Assembly: GCF_910592395.1 (NCBI RefSeq)
Contig: NC_088317.1
Location: 9,982,001 to 10,046,000 of the forward strand
DNA from: Lineus longissimus
Taxonomy: Eukaryota; Nemertea; Pilidiophora; Heteronemertea; Lineidae
Reading direction: 5' to 3'
Length of the DNA: 64,000 nucleotides
The notes under the pieces are model-generated. The model did not search any database and had not been told where the DNA came from. It saw nothing but the letters and a program-made list of their open reading frames with translations. How positions within the stretch are numbered: position 1 is the stretch's first letter; each line of letters opens with the position of its first letter. Shown in pieces: positions 11,728 to 22,900 of the stretch. The position numbers were made by a program, and so were the translations under genes.

Positions 11728-12418
11728 GATAGCACCCCACGTGACTCCATCCAATCGTGTGCTCATGACGAAGAGAATTGGGAGGAACTGAGCACGACAT
11801 CTGCAAAAGCAGAAAAGCGAAAGGACGGAGAACTGGGGTGGGTGGGTGGGCAAAGCAAACGTCTCAAGAAAGCTAACGACGCTATTTCTAATGTATGAAC
11901 TAGGCCTATCAATTAGACGAGTGCATGTTTTTTTTTTAACTCTCAAGTACATATTTGGAGAGGTTTTCAAAAATATTTGCTGTGGCAAGTCTACCGATAT
12001 AAAGAAATTATTTGATGAAAAAATTAATTTCGAATTTTGCTAATTGGGTAGTAGGGGGCGTGTTTTGAGTTTTTCTGCCAGTTGGCTGAAAAGAGTGGAA
12101 ATATCAAAGTCTGTCTAATTTGTCGATTATCAAAAAATTTCCGTGGTCAACTACCATTTTTATTTTTCACCATTTACTTGCCCGACTCTCCGGAATAACA
12201 TAATCTAAATTTCAGATTCACAACCCCACGCAGTATTTGATGCGTCGCGGTCAAACATTGACAATTTAACTGCTTAAAGGCTTAAAAATCAATTGTGGTC
12301 TTGCCTCCTCGAATGGGACAGCTGGGGAGCAGCCATTCTCCTCCCCTCTCGGGGCAAAAGGCTGAATGAGGCCGAACAAAAGGATTTCGCACACTCGTCG
12401 ATGAAGTCACGTGGGGTG
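11728..12418. mobile_element. short non-autonomous element with CACCCCACGTGACT ends
   Basis: The element begins at or just before CACCCCACGTGACTCCATC (11733) and ends with the inverted copy GATGAAGTCACGTGGGGTG (12400-12418), about 690 bp in all. Both ends match those of the larger neighbour at 12425-16039, including long stretches inside the ends (the 11733-11806 region resembles 12425-12500; 12357-12418 resembles 15978-16039). It is therefore a deletion derivative or sister copy, joined head to tail with its neighbour. It encodes nothing recognisable. Confidence 0.7.
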
Positions 12419-12833
12419 TGATAGCACCCCACGTGACTCCATCCAATCGTGTGCTCATGAGGAAGAGTATTGGGAGGAACTGAGCACGACATTCCTTCAA
12501 TTTCGAATGCGCCAGGCAAAATCTCGCTCATTCCTATTCCAACACTCCCACCACTCCCAAAACTCCTATAACTTCTCCAAAGCGTGAAAGAAAATTATAC
12601 AAGGCGGATATATCTTATACAGAGATACTTTTATTCCTTTGAACCAAGAGTACATGTATATACGTGACATACGGCTACAGAAACGGGAGTTAACATGATG
12701 CAAACGCAAAACGTATTATTACCGAAATCACTTTAGTGAGAATGATGAAAGAAGCTAGAACTTGATGAAGAGTTTTGGTTTAGGGGCCTGCGATTACCGT
12801 GATATAGAAGTCCTTGTTGTGAACATGTATGCA

Positions 12834-13776
12834 CAAGGAGGATACCGCGGTGACGTCACATCACGTGATCCCGACCCATATTACTGATCGCTATGGCCAA
12901 TCAGATTCAGTCTACTGACAGCAGCAGCACTGAACACATCTCCACGTCTCACTGTCTGGTGCGCTCCTGTACACAAAAACACCAATAGACATGAAATATT
13001 GCAATACCTAGTATGGATTCTTCCTGTGTAAAATAATATTTACAGAGCAGATTAACTTCCACGAATAAAAAAGACGTTTGGCGTGGCCAAAGTGCGGAAA
13101 TAATGTCTCCGCTAAAATACACTACGAAATACACTAGGCAATGCACTACGCAATATACAGTAGAGATGCAGTTGAGTTTGTTATTGTTTTGACTTAGAAG
13201 CCCGCCCATATCATAATATATTCATGTATTCATGAAGTATGAACTCATTTCTGTCCCATACAACTCTAAGAACAGTCAATTTCTCCTTAAATCATCACCG
13301 AAACCGCGATATCCGCAGGAAGATTTCGTTCTAGTGTCCGAAAATGCATGATCTTACAGGGGCGCTAACTCGACAAATAGAGGGGATCTATGGGGATCTA
13401 TGCGAGTTTTAGGTCTTACAGGTCTCGAACTTGTAAAATCTGTAAACATGCCTCCAAATCCCATACTAATAATGAAGAGATTGCCCCATATCTGGGAGAC
13501 TGTTTTAAACCATCGCTAATTTTGGAAGATCGGTGCCCGGCTATTTGGTTTAAAAAGCCCTATTTTTCCCCATCAAAACAGCACTTTTCATTATTCAAAT
13601 GATAGCTTATTGTCTGAAGACTTATTTCATAGCAGAAAAGTACTAATAACTCTGATTTGATGCGAAAAATCTAACTTTTTTGATGACTTGATTTTCCCTT
13701 GGCCGTGGATCGAGTTTGTTTACAATATGCAGCGCCATCTTGGAAAAGCCGTGACGTCACCGCGGTATCCTCCTTG
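12834..13776. mobile_element. non-autonomous DNA transposon, 26-bp TIRs, 9-bp target duplication
   Basis: The terminal inverted repeats are 26 bp and perfect (CAAGGAGGATACCGCGG...). They lie at 12834-12859 and 13751-13776. Both sides carry the 9-bp direct repeat ATGTATGCA (12825-12833 and 13777-13785). A 9-bp duplication is typical of Mutator-like (MULE) elements, so this is probably a MULE-derived MITE. The interior has no transposase. It inserted in the DIRS-like remnant just past the recombinase end. Confidence 0.85.
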
Positions 13777-13828
13777 ATGTATGCATGCATATAATTGAAT
13801 TAATGAACTAATGTAATTGAATGAGCGC

Positions 13829-14715
13829 TTACAATCGTATTTTGTGCTGAATCAGATTTGCGTGAAAATTATATAGCGCTGGCGGAAAGGCATTAAAGGA
13901 TGCATACTGCTCGAACTCTCTTTCCAGCCTGAGTGGTGCACTTGAGGAGCTAGCCAAACTACGGACAACGACAATAGCTCGCTTCAACGAGCCTTCCCTA
14001 GTGTAATAAGCATAAGATTTTCTTGTCGACCAACCCACGTGCCTCATCGTGTCGGTGGCGATCGTGTCGGTGGCGTTACTTTCACGAGGGTGTAGAGGTT
14101 GCTGCGCATCATAAAAGTGCTAGGGTGATAGAGCAACCCACTCTTATGCTGTGAGGGGTCTCACCCTGGTATATGCCGAGGGTACGTAGGTAATGGACCA
14201 GGCGATGATACATAGTAGTGTATGATACGGGTTTATTTAAGATGGTACCATTTTCCGATACCACTCTAAAGAGATAACCTAACGAGAGATCCACCGCCCA
14301 TGAACGAGCCCAGCTTACATAACGGTCAAGACCCGCAATCGGGCAGGTAACAACATTGGAACAGCGTGTAACCGTGAAAGTGTTGCAAACGCCGGTAGCC
14401 CCCCTAATCGCTTTTGTGAAGGAGTGCGATATCGCCACACCCGAGTTGTCTAAGTTGGCTTGCGACTCTGCCTAAATCACTGGCACGATCTCCCGCAAAG
14501 AATTGAAGTTTGAAATAAGCTTGATCTCTATGTAGAGCGAAACGTTGCCTTGGCGACAGGTTACTACGAGTTATTTGATCATCAATATAGGCGGCAATTT
14601 TGATAATTTTTGAGAGAAACATGGGCTTGGCAGGAGTGGGAACAACCTGAGCTCTTGCTTGCTCCCCTGCTATATGTTTTATGTACGATTTAACGAGCGG
14701 AGATGCCGCCGGGTT
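13829..14715 (-). pseudogene. tyrosine recombinase of the DIRS-like element (frameshifted)
   Basis: Reading down the minus strand, three frames together cover the recombinase. About 14715-14404 gives an N-terminal core-binding-like part (GNPAASPLVKSYI...) and the first catalytic Arg in FFAGDRASDLG. 14438-14109 gives the middle, including LDRYVSWARSW and the HxxR box (ETPHSIRVGC). 14047-13829 gives HVGWST followed by a Tyr-rich stretch (SYAYYTRE), the expected His/Trp and nucleophile region. All expected catalytic residues (R, HxxR, H/W, Y) can be seen, but two frame changes and stops break the gene. Such enzymes join the circular DNA intermediate of DIRS elements to the target. The gene order, with the recombinase after reverse-transcriptase sequence, fits that group. 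Confidence 0.7.
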
Positions 14716-15215
14716 TCCCGCGCCTAGGATGTCACAATAGGAAGTACCTCTACCGCATTCTCTAAAGATGGCTTTATTCTTTGTTCCAACTCTGATGCAA
14801 TAAAGCTTGCAAATTTAGCACAGGAGGGCGAATTTTGGAACGACTCAGAAGGCGGGCGCTGAGAGTCAAATGCTTGCCCTTTAAAATTTCCCTTGAAATG
14901 CTTAAAAAATGGCTCTATATGTCCACTCCATTATGTAGCCAGTTGGCTGTACTGTTGCGACATAGGGTCGTCAGGGGGAAGAATTTCATCCAAAGAACTG
15001 GCATGCTCGTGCAACTGGCCGGCAACGAAATTATCTGGGTCTCTTAGCGCAATACTATTTACATCAAAGCTTAGCCGCCGGGAAAAAACGTCCTCAAATT
15101 TTGGGCAAAATTGGGCGGGGAGTTGGGCTTTCTGTCCCTTGAGGTTTACCCAGCTTGGCGAGAACCTTGCAGAGCGCGAAGCTGACACCGGATCAAATGG
15201 CGTTTTAGTTCCCAT
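14716..15215 (-). pseudogene. N-terminal (pre-RT) part of the DIRS-like polyprotein
   Basis: The frame at 15215-14931 contains RDPDNFVAGQLHEHA and DEILPPDDPMSQQYSQLATW. After a frame change it continues in 14935-14716 with FFKHFKGNFKGQAFDSQRPP. This is the leader that precedes the reverse-transcriptase domain in DIRS-type proteins. The sequence then runs straight into the recombinase start near 14715, so the whole RT catalytic region (including its YxDD box) is missing. It reads as an internal deletion. Confidence 0.6.
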
Positions 15216-16020
15216 GTTGGCACGTTATACGCTCTAAAGCGTTGACTCTGCAAAACAAATAGAGATTACATTTAGGAAGGACAGAAAGCTCTCAACCCCC
15301 CACCCACATGAAAAAGATCACTAGGGAAGTTACCCCGGGTGGAAGTAAAGAGCTAAACAAGGGCGCTATTCCTTGTTATCTGACATGGGTTTAGGAACTC
15401 TAGGCTTTGTACTTACGAAACAAGGGACACAAATGCCGGCTTAGAAATTTTGCTCTTGCCCGCATCGCTGGGAATCGCCCGAAAATTCTAAAATTACGCA
15501 AGGGCGAACGGACAGCTCGTAGGGTGACTTTGACGTAAGCTTGCCCAATATATATGTGTGCACTGTCTGGCTTTGGCGATGTAAAATTGTAGAAAATTTT
15601 AGAGTTCGAATCAGACTAAAAAATAGTCGAGCGTGACTTCCCCTATATAGTCGCCTATCGGCGCGTTCAGAGAGGAACTGCAACGCCCGATTCATCTCTA
15701 CTGTGCTCACTGGCGAGCCTACGCAAGACTCCCAAGGCGACAGTTATACATATATCTCATATCTCTGGCTCGAGCACGCCCCCCAATGGTCTGCTACGAT
15801 GCCGTCCCCCCTAGCCGAGCGAAGAAGCTCCCTAGGGTGACCCGAGGAAAGATAGATATAGAGCCGTGTGAGATTCAGGCAAGCCTGAGAGGAAAGACAC
15901 AAAATACTGTGGTCGAAAATCGGAGAAAAGTAAAATGGACAGGAGGGGAAGCCAGTCGACCGACCAAGGAGGCGACAAAAGGCTGAATGAGGCCGAACAA
16001 AAGGATTTCGCACACTCGTC
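15216..16020. other. right part of the DIRS-like element, no gene
   Basis: Non-coding or unrecognised sequence between the leader fragment and the right inverted end. The last 60 bases (about 15978-16039) repeat the end of the short sister element (12357-12418). Frames seen here are short and without motifs. Confidence 0.5.
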
Positions 16021-16039
16021 GATGAAGTCACGTGGGGTG

Positions 16040-16640
16040 TATTGGAGACAGGCCTTGGCTAAGGTTGTTCCATTGGAGACAGGCCTTGGCCAAGGTTGTT
16101 CTATTGGAGACAGGTCTTGGTTAAGGTTGTTCAAGTGGAGACAGGCCTTGGCTAAGGTTGTTCTATTGGGGACAGGGGCTAAGGTTGTTCCATTGGAGAC
16201 AGGTCTAGGATAAGGTTGTTCCAGTTGGGACAGTCCTTGGTCAAGGTTAGATGCTACGACCTCAAAGGGGAAATGGAGGAACGGGTTTCCTAAAACATTC
16301 GCTAGCCAAACCTCGGACAAGGTTGTTCCCGTTGGGACAGGCCTTGGCCAAGGTTGTTCTATTGGAGACAGGTCTTGGTCAAGGTTGTTCTATTGGAGAC
16401 AGGCCTTGGCTAAGGTTGTTCCATTGGAGACAGGCCTTGGCTAAGGTTGTTCCTGTTGGGACAGGCCTTGGCCAAGGTTGTTCTATTGGAGACAGGTCTT
16501 GGTCAAGGTTGTTCAAGTGGAGACAGGCCTTGGCTAAGGTTGTTCTATTGGAAACAGGGGCTAAGGTTGTTCCATTGAAGACAGGTCTAGGATAAGGTTG
16601 TTCCAGTTGGGACAGTCCTTGGTCAAGGTTAGATGCTACG
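16040..16640 (+). repeat. 31-bp minisatellite, locus 2 (right part of the split array)
   Basis: This continues the array interrupted at 11727. Its sequence matches 10972 onward at a constant offset of 5068 bases, which is the 755-bp higher-order period plus 4313 inserted bases. The spacer with TTTCCTAAAACATTCGC recurs at about 16280-16306. The array ends at GATGCTACGACTTCAAAGG, also found near 11185 and 16252 inside the higher-order unit. Confidence 0.85.
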
Positions 16641-16650
16641 ACTTCAAAGG

Positions 16651-17060
16651 TAGGGTCTGCGTTTTATAGTCCCTAGGGTCTTCGTTTTATAGTGGGGTCT
16701 GCGTTTTGTAGTCCCTAGGGTCTTCGTTTTATAGTGGGGTCTGCGTTTTATAGTCCCTAGGGTCTTCGTTTTATAGCAGGGTCTGCGTTTTATAGTCCCT
16801 GGGGTCTTCGTTCTATAGTAGGGTCTGCATTTTATAGTCCCTAGGGTCTTCGTTTTATAGTAAGGTCTTCTTTTTATAGTCCCTAGGGTCTTCATTTTTA
16901 TAGTAGGGTCTGCGTTTTATAGTCCCTAGGGTCTTCGTTTTATAGTATGGTCTGCGTTTTATAGTCCCTAGGGTCTTCGTTTTATAGTAGGGTCTGCGTT
17001 TTATAGTTCTTAGGATCTTAGGTCTTAGATCTTAGGTCTAAGGTCTTCGTTTTATAGACA
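16651..17060 (+). repeat. 42-bp minisatellite
   Basis: About nine copies of a 42-bp unit made of two related halves (GGGTCTGCGTTTTATAGTCCC and TAGGGTCTTCGTTTTATAGT). The last units degrade into short AGGTCTTAG repeats at about 17010-17045. It starts immediately after the 31-bp array. The open minus-strand frame at 16644-16895 is a repeat artefact. Confidence 0.9.
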
Positions 17061-17800
17061 CCCGGTCAGAGATAACCACTTTTCTTCTGTATTCTGGTGT
17101 TCATGAAATAGCCCCAATATAGGGTCTGCGGACGTGCCGGTATTTTTTCCCACGGTTCCAACCAAGTCAATTATTTTGGGTCATTTATAACATTACGCAT
17201 CATTTCATGCCATTTTAAGTAACAGAAAGGTTGTTTTCTAAAAAATTCAACATTCATCAATATTGGATGTATGTGGGGTATGGAACACAAGCGGTTAACT
17301 AGGTTTTTCCCGGCAATTGTGCCAAATGCTGTTTTTTCATCAAATTATCCCATATAATTGATGAATACCAATCAACAAGCTCGGACATAACCAATATTCT
17401 TCAGTATTCTGGTGTTCATGAAATAGCCCCAATATAGGGTCTGCGGACGTGCCGGTATTTTTTCCCACGGTTCCAACCAAATCAATTATTTTGGGTCACT
17501 TATAACATTACGCAACATTTCATGCCATTTTAGGTAGCAGAAAGGTGATTTTCTAAAAAATTCAACATTCATCAATATTGGATGTATGTGGGTTATGGAA
17601 AACAAGGGGTTGACTAGGTCCCCCCCCCCAAGAATTGTGCCGAATAGTGCGGAATGCTGTTTTTTCATCAAATTATCCAATTTATTGATGAATACCAATC
17701 AACAAGGTCAGAGATAACCACTTTTCTTCAATATTCTGGTGTTCATGAAATAGCCCCAATATAGGGTATGCGGACGTGCCGGTATTTTTTCACGCGGTTT
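17061..17800 (+). repeat. tandem repeat with unit of about 318 bp
   Basis: Two full copies and a partial third. The marker ATTCTGGTGTTCATGAAATA begins at 17091, 17405 and 17733, giving periods of 314 and 328 bp. Each unit also carries ATAGGGTCTGCGGACGTGCC (GGGTATGCGG in the last), whose GGGTCTGCG core resembles the preceding 42-bp unit. No coding sequence. Confidence 0.85.
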
Positions 17801-19098
17801 TAAGGGCGAGGCTATATCCCTAGTATTTGGAGGACGCTTATAAATAGATTATCGGGGAATACCTTATGACGTCAGAAATGGGGATTTCCAGACAGACTGG
17901 TTTCTTTGGGCGGCTAAGTTTTCTAAATTTTCTGACCAGTATTAAGGGAGATATTGCATAATTTCACTTTTAACGTTTGGCCCCCTGGTGGCCAAACCAT
18001 GCATCGAACCGGACCGAAACTTGGTCTCCAAAGTGCCACTACATACATTGTAAGGCATGTGGGGGGGGGGGGGGGCAGATGAACGTCCCTTTAGATTGTA
18101 CACGTAAATTCGTAAATGTAACAAACCTCCAACAACAGCTTGTGGAAACCTCCTAATATTACACCACTGCATGTTCATAGTGACTTTCCTGGTTTTTCTA
18201 CTTTGCAATAGGGATAGCAAACCGGGTGCGGGGCTAATGGAGAGTCCCCACGATCCGTTTGTAGACTTAACAGCTGATTTTGCCATATTAAGACAGATTT
18301 CTATCGCTAACAGGGATAGGCAATTACTTGCGTTGCTATATATATCTTATACACAAAGCATTGGATTCATACTTAATACTTGATTGGAAAAAAAACCCAT
18401 TCCTACCTGAGGTGTAACCGATGTCGCTTTTTCCCGCTCCTAAGGAAAATGTCGTATCATTTGAGACACAGGGGTTTTTCTTGTACTCTTTTTTCTTCTG
18501 GTTTGCATCCTGGTAAAAGTGAAAAATTATCGTATAAGTGACACAATGGTTTCAGGTAAAAGTGTTCTAGATTTGGAGTAAGGGCGATTGAATCTTGTAT
18601 TCACAGCATTTACTACTAGTATTGGATAAATGGTACTCACAAATGAACATGCAATGATCCCCCCCCCCCCCCCGAAAGAGCAAGTTTTGCAAATCCCTTT
18701 TTTTCAGAATCCAGTTATTCAAGTTCTCATCACTCCATGTTCCCAGATTTTATTGATGAAGGCCACGCTTGCTCAAGGGTTAGAACATTTGTTAGCGTTG
18801 CGGGGCTTGGTCAACCTTCTGTTACAAAGTCATATCGTAAAGAATGAAGAACGTTGGATTGGTGATCAGTCGAGTTGTCCCTAACGATTGCCTCAGGTTG
18901 ACCGATATGCACAATGCTGATGATGCTTAGATTACGCAATCACCGGTGAGTCTGAAGTACTGCAGCTATACCTTATACAAACTATGTTGGCATGATGCCT
19001 TTCTCAACACCTCGCAATGTCTTTATGGCCCTTCTCTTCAGTCTGCTATAGAATCTTTCAAAATATCCTGCTAGTAGTTGAGATAAAATGACACATAC
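17801..19098. other. no gene recognised; presumed 3' side of the SET gene
   Basis: No exon could be proved here. Poly-G (about 18058-18074) and poly-C (about 18659-18673) runs are present. The SET exon ending at 19099 has a donor, so at least one more exon should lie to its left, within or beyond this stretch. A weak candidate, not called, is a TTCAG acceptor near 18955 that would add three codons and a stop in the correct phase. Confidence 0.4.
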
Positions 19099-19300
19099 CG
19101 ATGATTTCCTCCAGGGTAAATCTCCCACTCCGTAGTCGTAAAGTAGTTGTTCTCCTACGGCAATATCCCTTTTAGCAAATAAGAGAAGACGTGGAGAACC
19201 CTGCGAATCTGCAATTTTCTTCATGGTACAATTGTCTCTTCCTTTCCATCCGTCGTTAACAAGACGGCCAAGTCTTCCATCATCGCGGGTTGCATCCACG
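19099..19300 (-). CDS. KMT5A-like SET-domain methyltransferase, exon encoding the SET C-terminal half
   Basis: Exon of a histone/protein lysine methyltransferase. It opens after a TTTTTCCTTCAG acceptor and ends at a GTATGT donor. It encodes VDATRDDGRLGRLVNDG (the family's DA(S/T)...GRL(I/V)N core that binds the methyl donor), then LLLFAKRDIAVGEQLLYDYG (the GEE.xYDYG-type lysine-channel block) and a PWRK end typical of KMT5A-like proteins. The leading C completes a TGC codon begun in the exon at 19826-19994, giving TLCVDATRD in frame. These enzymes transfer methyl groups from S-adenosylmethionine to lysine, for example histone H4 K20 for KMT5A; the substrate here is unknown. The canonical NHS motif reads NDG here. 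The exon ends in phase 0, so more coding sequence follows to the left. Confidence 0.85.
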
Positions 19301-19825
19301 CTGAAGGAAAAAGTTCTGGCTAAGCAGGATATTGACAGGAAGTTGCTTAAACAGTTAGATGCAATGCTGTATCAGGAATATTTTGTTGGTTTACATGATT
19401 GTATATCCGTCTCAGTAATCAAATGCAATTTACATACCATCAATTTACATACGATCTGGTTGGCCATACCATAACAGGCGCGCCTGTATGATTTAAAGGG
19501 CTTTTTGAATTATAAAAGCCTGTTTAGTAAGATGTACCACTTTGCAATAAGGAGAGAAATGCAAGAGAAAAATGAATATTTAGGTACTATCAGATGACTC
19601 TTGCACAAACCAAGCCTTTGCACACAATGTAGCTTTGTGGGTCACTGGCATACCTAACCCTTTTTTTTAAACTGTGCTGAGAGACAACAGGCTAAAACAT
19701 ACTGCTGTATTATACATTTTGAATGCATGTACACATAAACCGATCAAACTTTTTTAATAATTCATGCATTTCTTTTCCAGGGTGGTCTGTAGAGGGTACA
19801 AAGAGATACCTTGGCGTCCACTCAC
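19301..19825 (-). other. intron of the SET gene
   Basis: Intron of 525 bp with a GTGAGT donor (at 19825-19820) and a TTCCTTCAG acceptor ending at 19301. No other feature seen. The frame at 19223-19474 on the plus strand is a shadow. Confidence 0.75.
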
Positions 19826-19994
19826 CATAGAGTTTTGGTTCCGTATTTGAAGTAGAACATGAAAGATCCCACGTTATTTCTCCCATTGTAAAGCTCCTCT
19901 CGTTCATTCGCTTCTGCCTCCCCAATAAGTTCTCCACAGTAAGGGAGAAGGAAGCTGCCTTTACGATGTTCCTTTGTGGCAAACACCCCCCAAC
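19826..19994 (-). CDS. KMT5A-like SET-domain methyltransferase, exon encoding the SET N-terminal half
   Basis: A 169-bp exon bounded by a TATCCTTTCAG acceptor and a GTGAGT donor. It encodes 55 full codons. The start WGVFATKEHRKGSFLLPYCG holds the SET GxG-F motif and the FLLxYxGELI strand, and the end (FMFYFKYGTKTL) precedes the substrate-groove residues. The correct frame is not the longest one here; the longer minus-strand frame at 19710-19982 is a different, meaningless reading. Phase 1 at the start matches the exon at 40913-41041 (GlyTrpGlyVal across the junction), and phase 2 at the end matches the exon at 19099-19300. The reconstructed domain is contiguous, with no gap against the family. 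Confidence 0.85.
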
Positions 19995-22900
19995 CTGAAA
20001 GGATACCGAGTCATTACTGTCCTGTGGATGTGGAAAAATATTGTGTCATACATGTTTTTCGTCGCTGATCTGGAAAACGTTATATCCCTGCTCGCTTGCG
20101 CTCTTAATAGTAGAGCTTACGATTACAGTTCGGTTTGATTTGTATAGCTGTAACCTCTCCTGTATGGAGGATACAACTGTTTGAAACGTCCGAGTATCGA
20201 CTTGAGGGTGCCGTGTACAAAATAAACTCTCGTTTGCAAGGTTTGTGTTCCTGATATTTCATACTTGAAATTATATTTACTAGTTAGTTCATACATATCC
20301 TTTAAAAAATCCTTATATTTCACAGCGTGACCTTTTCTAGGGAACTGTGATCAGTGTTATTTGCCCAATGAAAACGCCTCGTGATTGATGTGTCGAGTTT
20401 GGGCACAAGGCACGGATTGGTACAGAATCCGAGAATGTTCTTTTAAATCTAAACTTAATATTCATACCGTGGTTTGTTTGGGAAGGTCCGTTGTTCTTAA
20501 TCGAAAATGGCTGTGACTTAATTTTTAAGCTACATATAAAACTGGACGTTTGAATACTGACTTTTGATATTTGGATGAGCCTTCTTTGCCTTTGTAGGCC
20601 GATTAGACATCTCTCGTTACGTCACGTTTTTACCTTATTCGCAACACAGGCTCCCCCTCAAAAGCGCTTTGGCCGACCCAAAGAACTCACGTGTCCAAGG
20701 GTGATACACTTGACAGGACGGACCAGTGAAAATCCATCTATATTACTCGGTCAGCTAGTTTTCAGTTCATTAACCAATACAGTTTAGTGAAATAACACGG
20801 GCCGTGATTTGTGTTAGTGAGCGAATACTTCAAGTTCAATAAGCAGAACATTAAATGTATCTTAGCTTGCAGTATAACTGGACGCTAACTCTGCTGTATG
20901 CCAGTTGGCAGCGAGAGTTTCCCGTTTATCGTTGATCGTCCGTGGTATCTTCGGCCGCCACTAGCCTGTCCCTTTCCAAATGTTGTAAGATAGCGCAACA
21001 TCCGAGACGTGTCTGAGCTTGACCAATCATTGATCCAACACTGGATGCTAGGGAGCGTAAGTTCGTTTAAGAATGGCAATGGCAGCAATAAACATGCGCT
21101 CAAAATCACGAATCATTTTAGCACTCCCTACTTGTATTATAACGTCAGAATTTTTTTAAAAAGGGCACCAATCTATGTCTATGGGGGCTGCCATTTTGCA
21201 ATCAGGTGACCCCAATACGCCAGCTTATTGACTAAAATGCTATGGCCGCCAACTCCGGCATTTGGGTTTTGCCAGTTCATGAATCGATGTTCAAACGTGA
21301 GCAATGCTATTTTTACGTAGGCCTAGTTTTACCAGATATTCATTCTTATACATGTACTGGGACTCTGATTTGGCCAAATTGTGGGGACATTCAGGATGTG
21401 GAAACACAGTTTTGTGGGGACATTAGTCCACAATCAAATCTAACATAGGCTTCGTGCAAGTTGAAATGAAACCCAAATTGGAATCTGGTCGCGCTTATCC
21501 CGTGCTATGCATGTAATCAATTGCTTTATTTTGGGTATTTTTAAAACGTCCAATGATTAGGAGCACACCATTATGGCATACACTACGGACATAAGCGGTA
21601 CGGCCTCGTCCCATCGCCCATATCCACTACGACTAGTCGTAACTATTGCCGAGGATTTCATTTCTATCGGCCATCAACAATAACAACGAACTGGCAGGAT
21701 GCCAACCAGTGGCTTTCATAAGTCGGCGGGCAGCCCCCCCCCCCCCATGTGAATACATACGTATTCACCCTTTCGGCAGTTCAAACAGCGACATAAAACG
21801 AAGAAAACTTCCTTACCGCCGCTGAAAACTATTCCTTATTGACAAGATATTAAGCATTCATTTCAGCATAAAAGATACATTAGGAGTTCGTTGTGTATTT
21901 TACCAGAAAATCTTCAAATCGATAAAAAGATGGTGGCAAAACATGTGCGATATGAAATATGCTAATCAGTGAGACGACCTATTATTGACCTTGTCCATTT
22001 GAAGCGTTTTGATTCGGTGACAGAAAACACCCCAAAAGTTTACTATCCTCGATGCCCATTGGCTATTCATCCATCCTCACCAAAACCCGCGATAAGGGTC
22101 AGTCGTTAAGAGGACCAGCTTAAGTTGACGCAGACGGCTGCCCAGGGAGTCTATTATTGCAAAGATGCACTTGGTGTCTTAATAAAACATGGATGATGAT
22201 GGTGCCAAAATGTCCTGGAACTTTCAGTACTTGATTCCTTTGAAATTCCCTTGGGCCGGTTTTTTTGGCTAAACACGAATGGTCAGTGTTAATTCCCATA
22301 AATAACGAAACAACATGTTTTCCTAACACCTACATCAACTCTTAAAGCCTAAATGTAGTCCGTTTTCCATGACATCAACCAAACAAGCACCAATGAAATC
22401 ACATATCAGAATATTACCGAAAAGGTGTTCAGTCCCTTCAAGCGCCCAGAGCAAGAAGTTGCAACCGCTTCTGAGGTCAAAAGTAGGACCGTGAACGCTG
22501 TCATTTACGAAGTCAAAACAGTCCAATGTGGGTTTGGATACTTCAGGTAAGATGTTTACAGTGTCATCTCTTGACTATCGTAATCTCAAAAAATAAAAGA
22601 ACTGCCGAATATATCTGATCTGAGGAATTTGCACGCAATTCTTCACAAAGAAATGGAAAAAGAAGAAGGCTATTGGAGGTCTATAAAACCATTTTAGAAT
22701 ATTTGCAACCCACTTAATTGAGGTACGTGTATACTTAGATTTTCTCACTTTGACCTATGTGAAAAAGAAAGTTTTACATGGTTTAACCCAATATACCTAC
22801 GTACAGCAGTGACTCCGAACTGCCAGTGATTCAGCTAATTTTGAATAATTTATCGACGATTAACAAAACTCTTCAGTAACAGACATGATGGAGAAGGCCG

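Larger units (their letters stand above)
12425..16039 (-). mobile_element. DIRS-like tyrosine-recombinase retroelement remnant
   Basis: The element is bounded by inverted ends of 18-19 bp (CACCCCACGTGACT...). Inside, the minus strand keeps decayed pieces of a protein that combines reverse-transcriptase leader sequence with a tyrosine recombinase, as in DIRS-group elements. DIRS elements integrate by recombination and leave no target duplication. Here the 31-bp minisatellite resumes after the right end with only a single shared T, which fits. A separate small transposon (12834-13776) is nested inside. The central reverse transcriptase is missing. An alternative reading is that a cut-and-paste element with these inverted ends picked up DIRS debris. 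Confidence 0.65.

Noticed and set aside
10438-16640. Tandem repeats with regular spacing suggested a CRISPR array or coding repeats
   Set aside because: Units are contiguous without unique spacers, and the surrounding DNA is clearly eukaryotic. Open frames in the arrays follow the repeat period and occur on both strands.
19710-19982. 90-codon minus-strand frame over the SET exon
   Set aside because: It is a different reading frame of the real exon at 19826-19994, which has splice sites and SET motifs.
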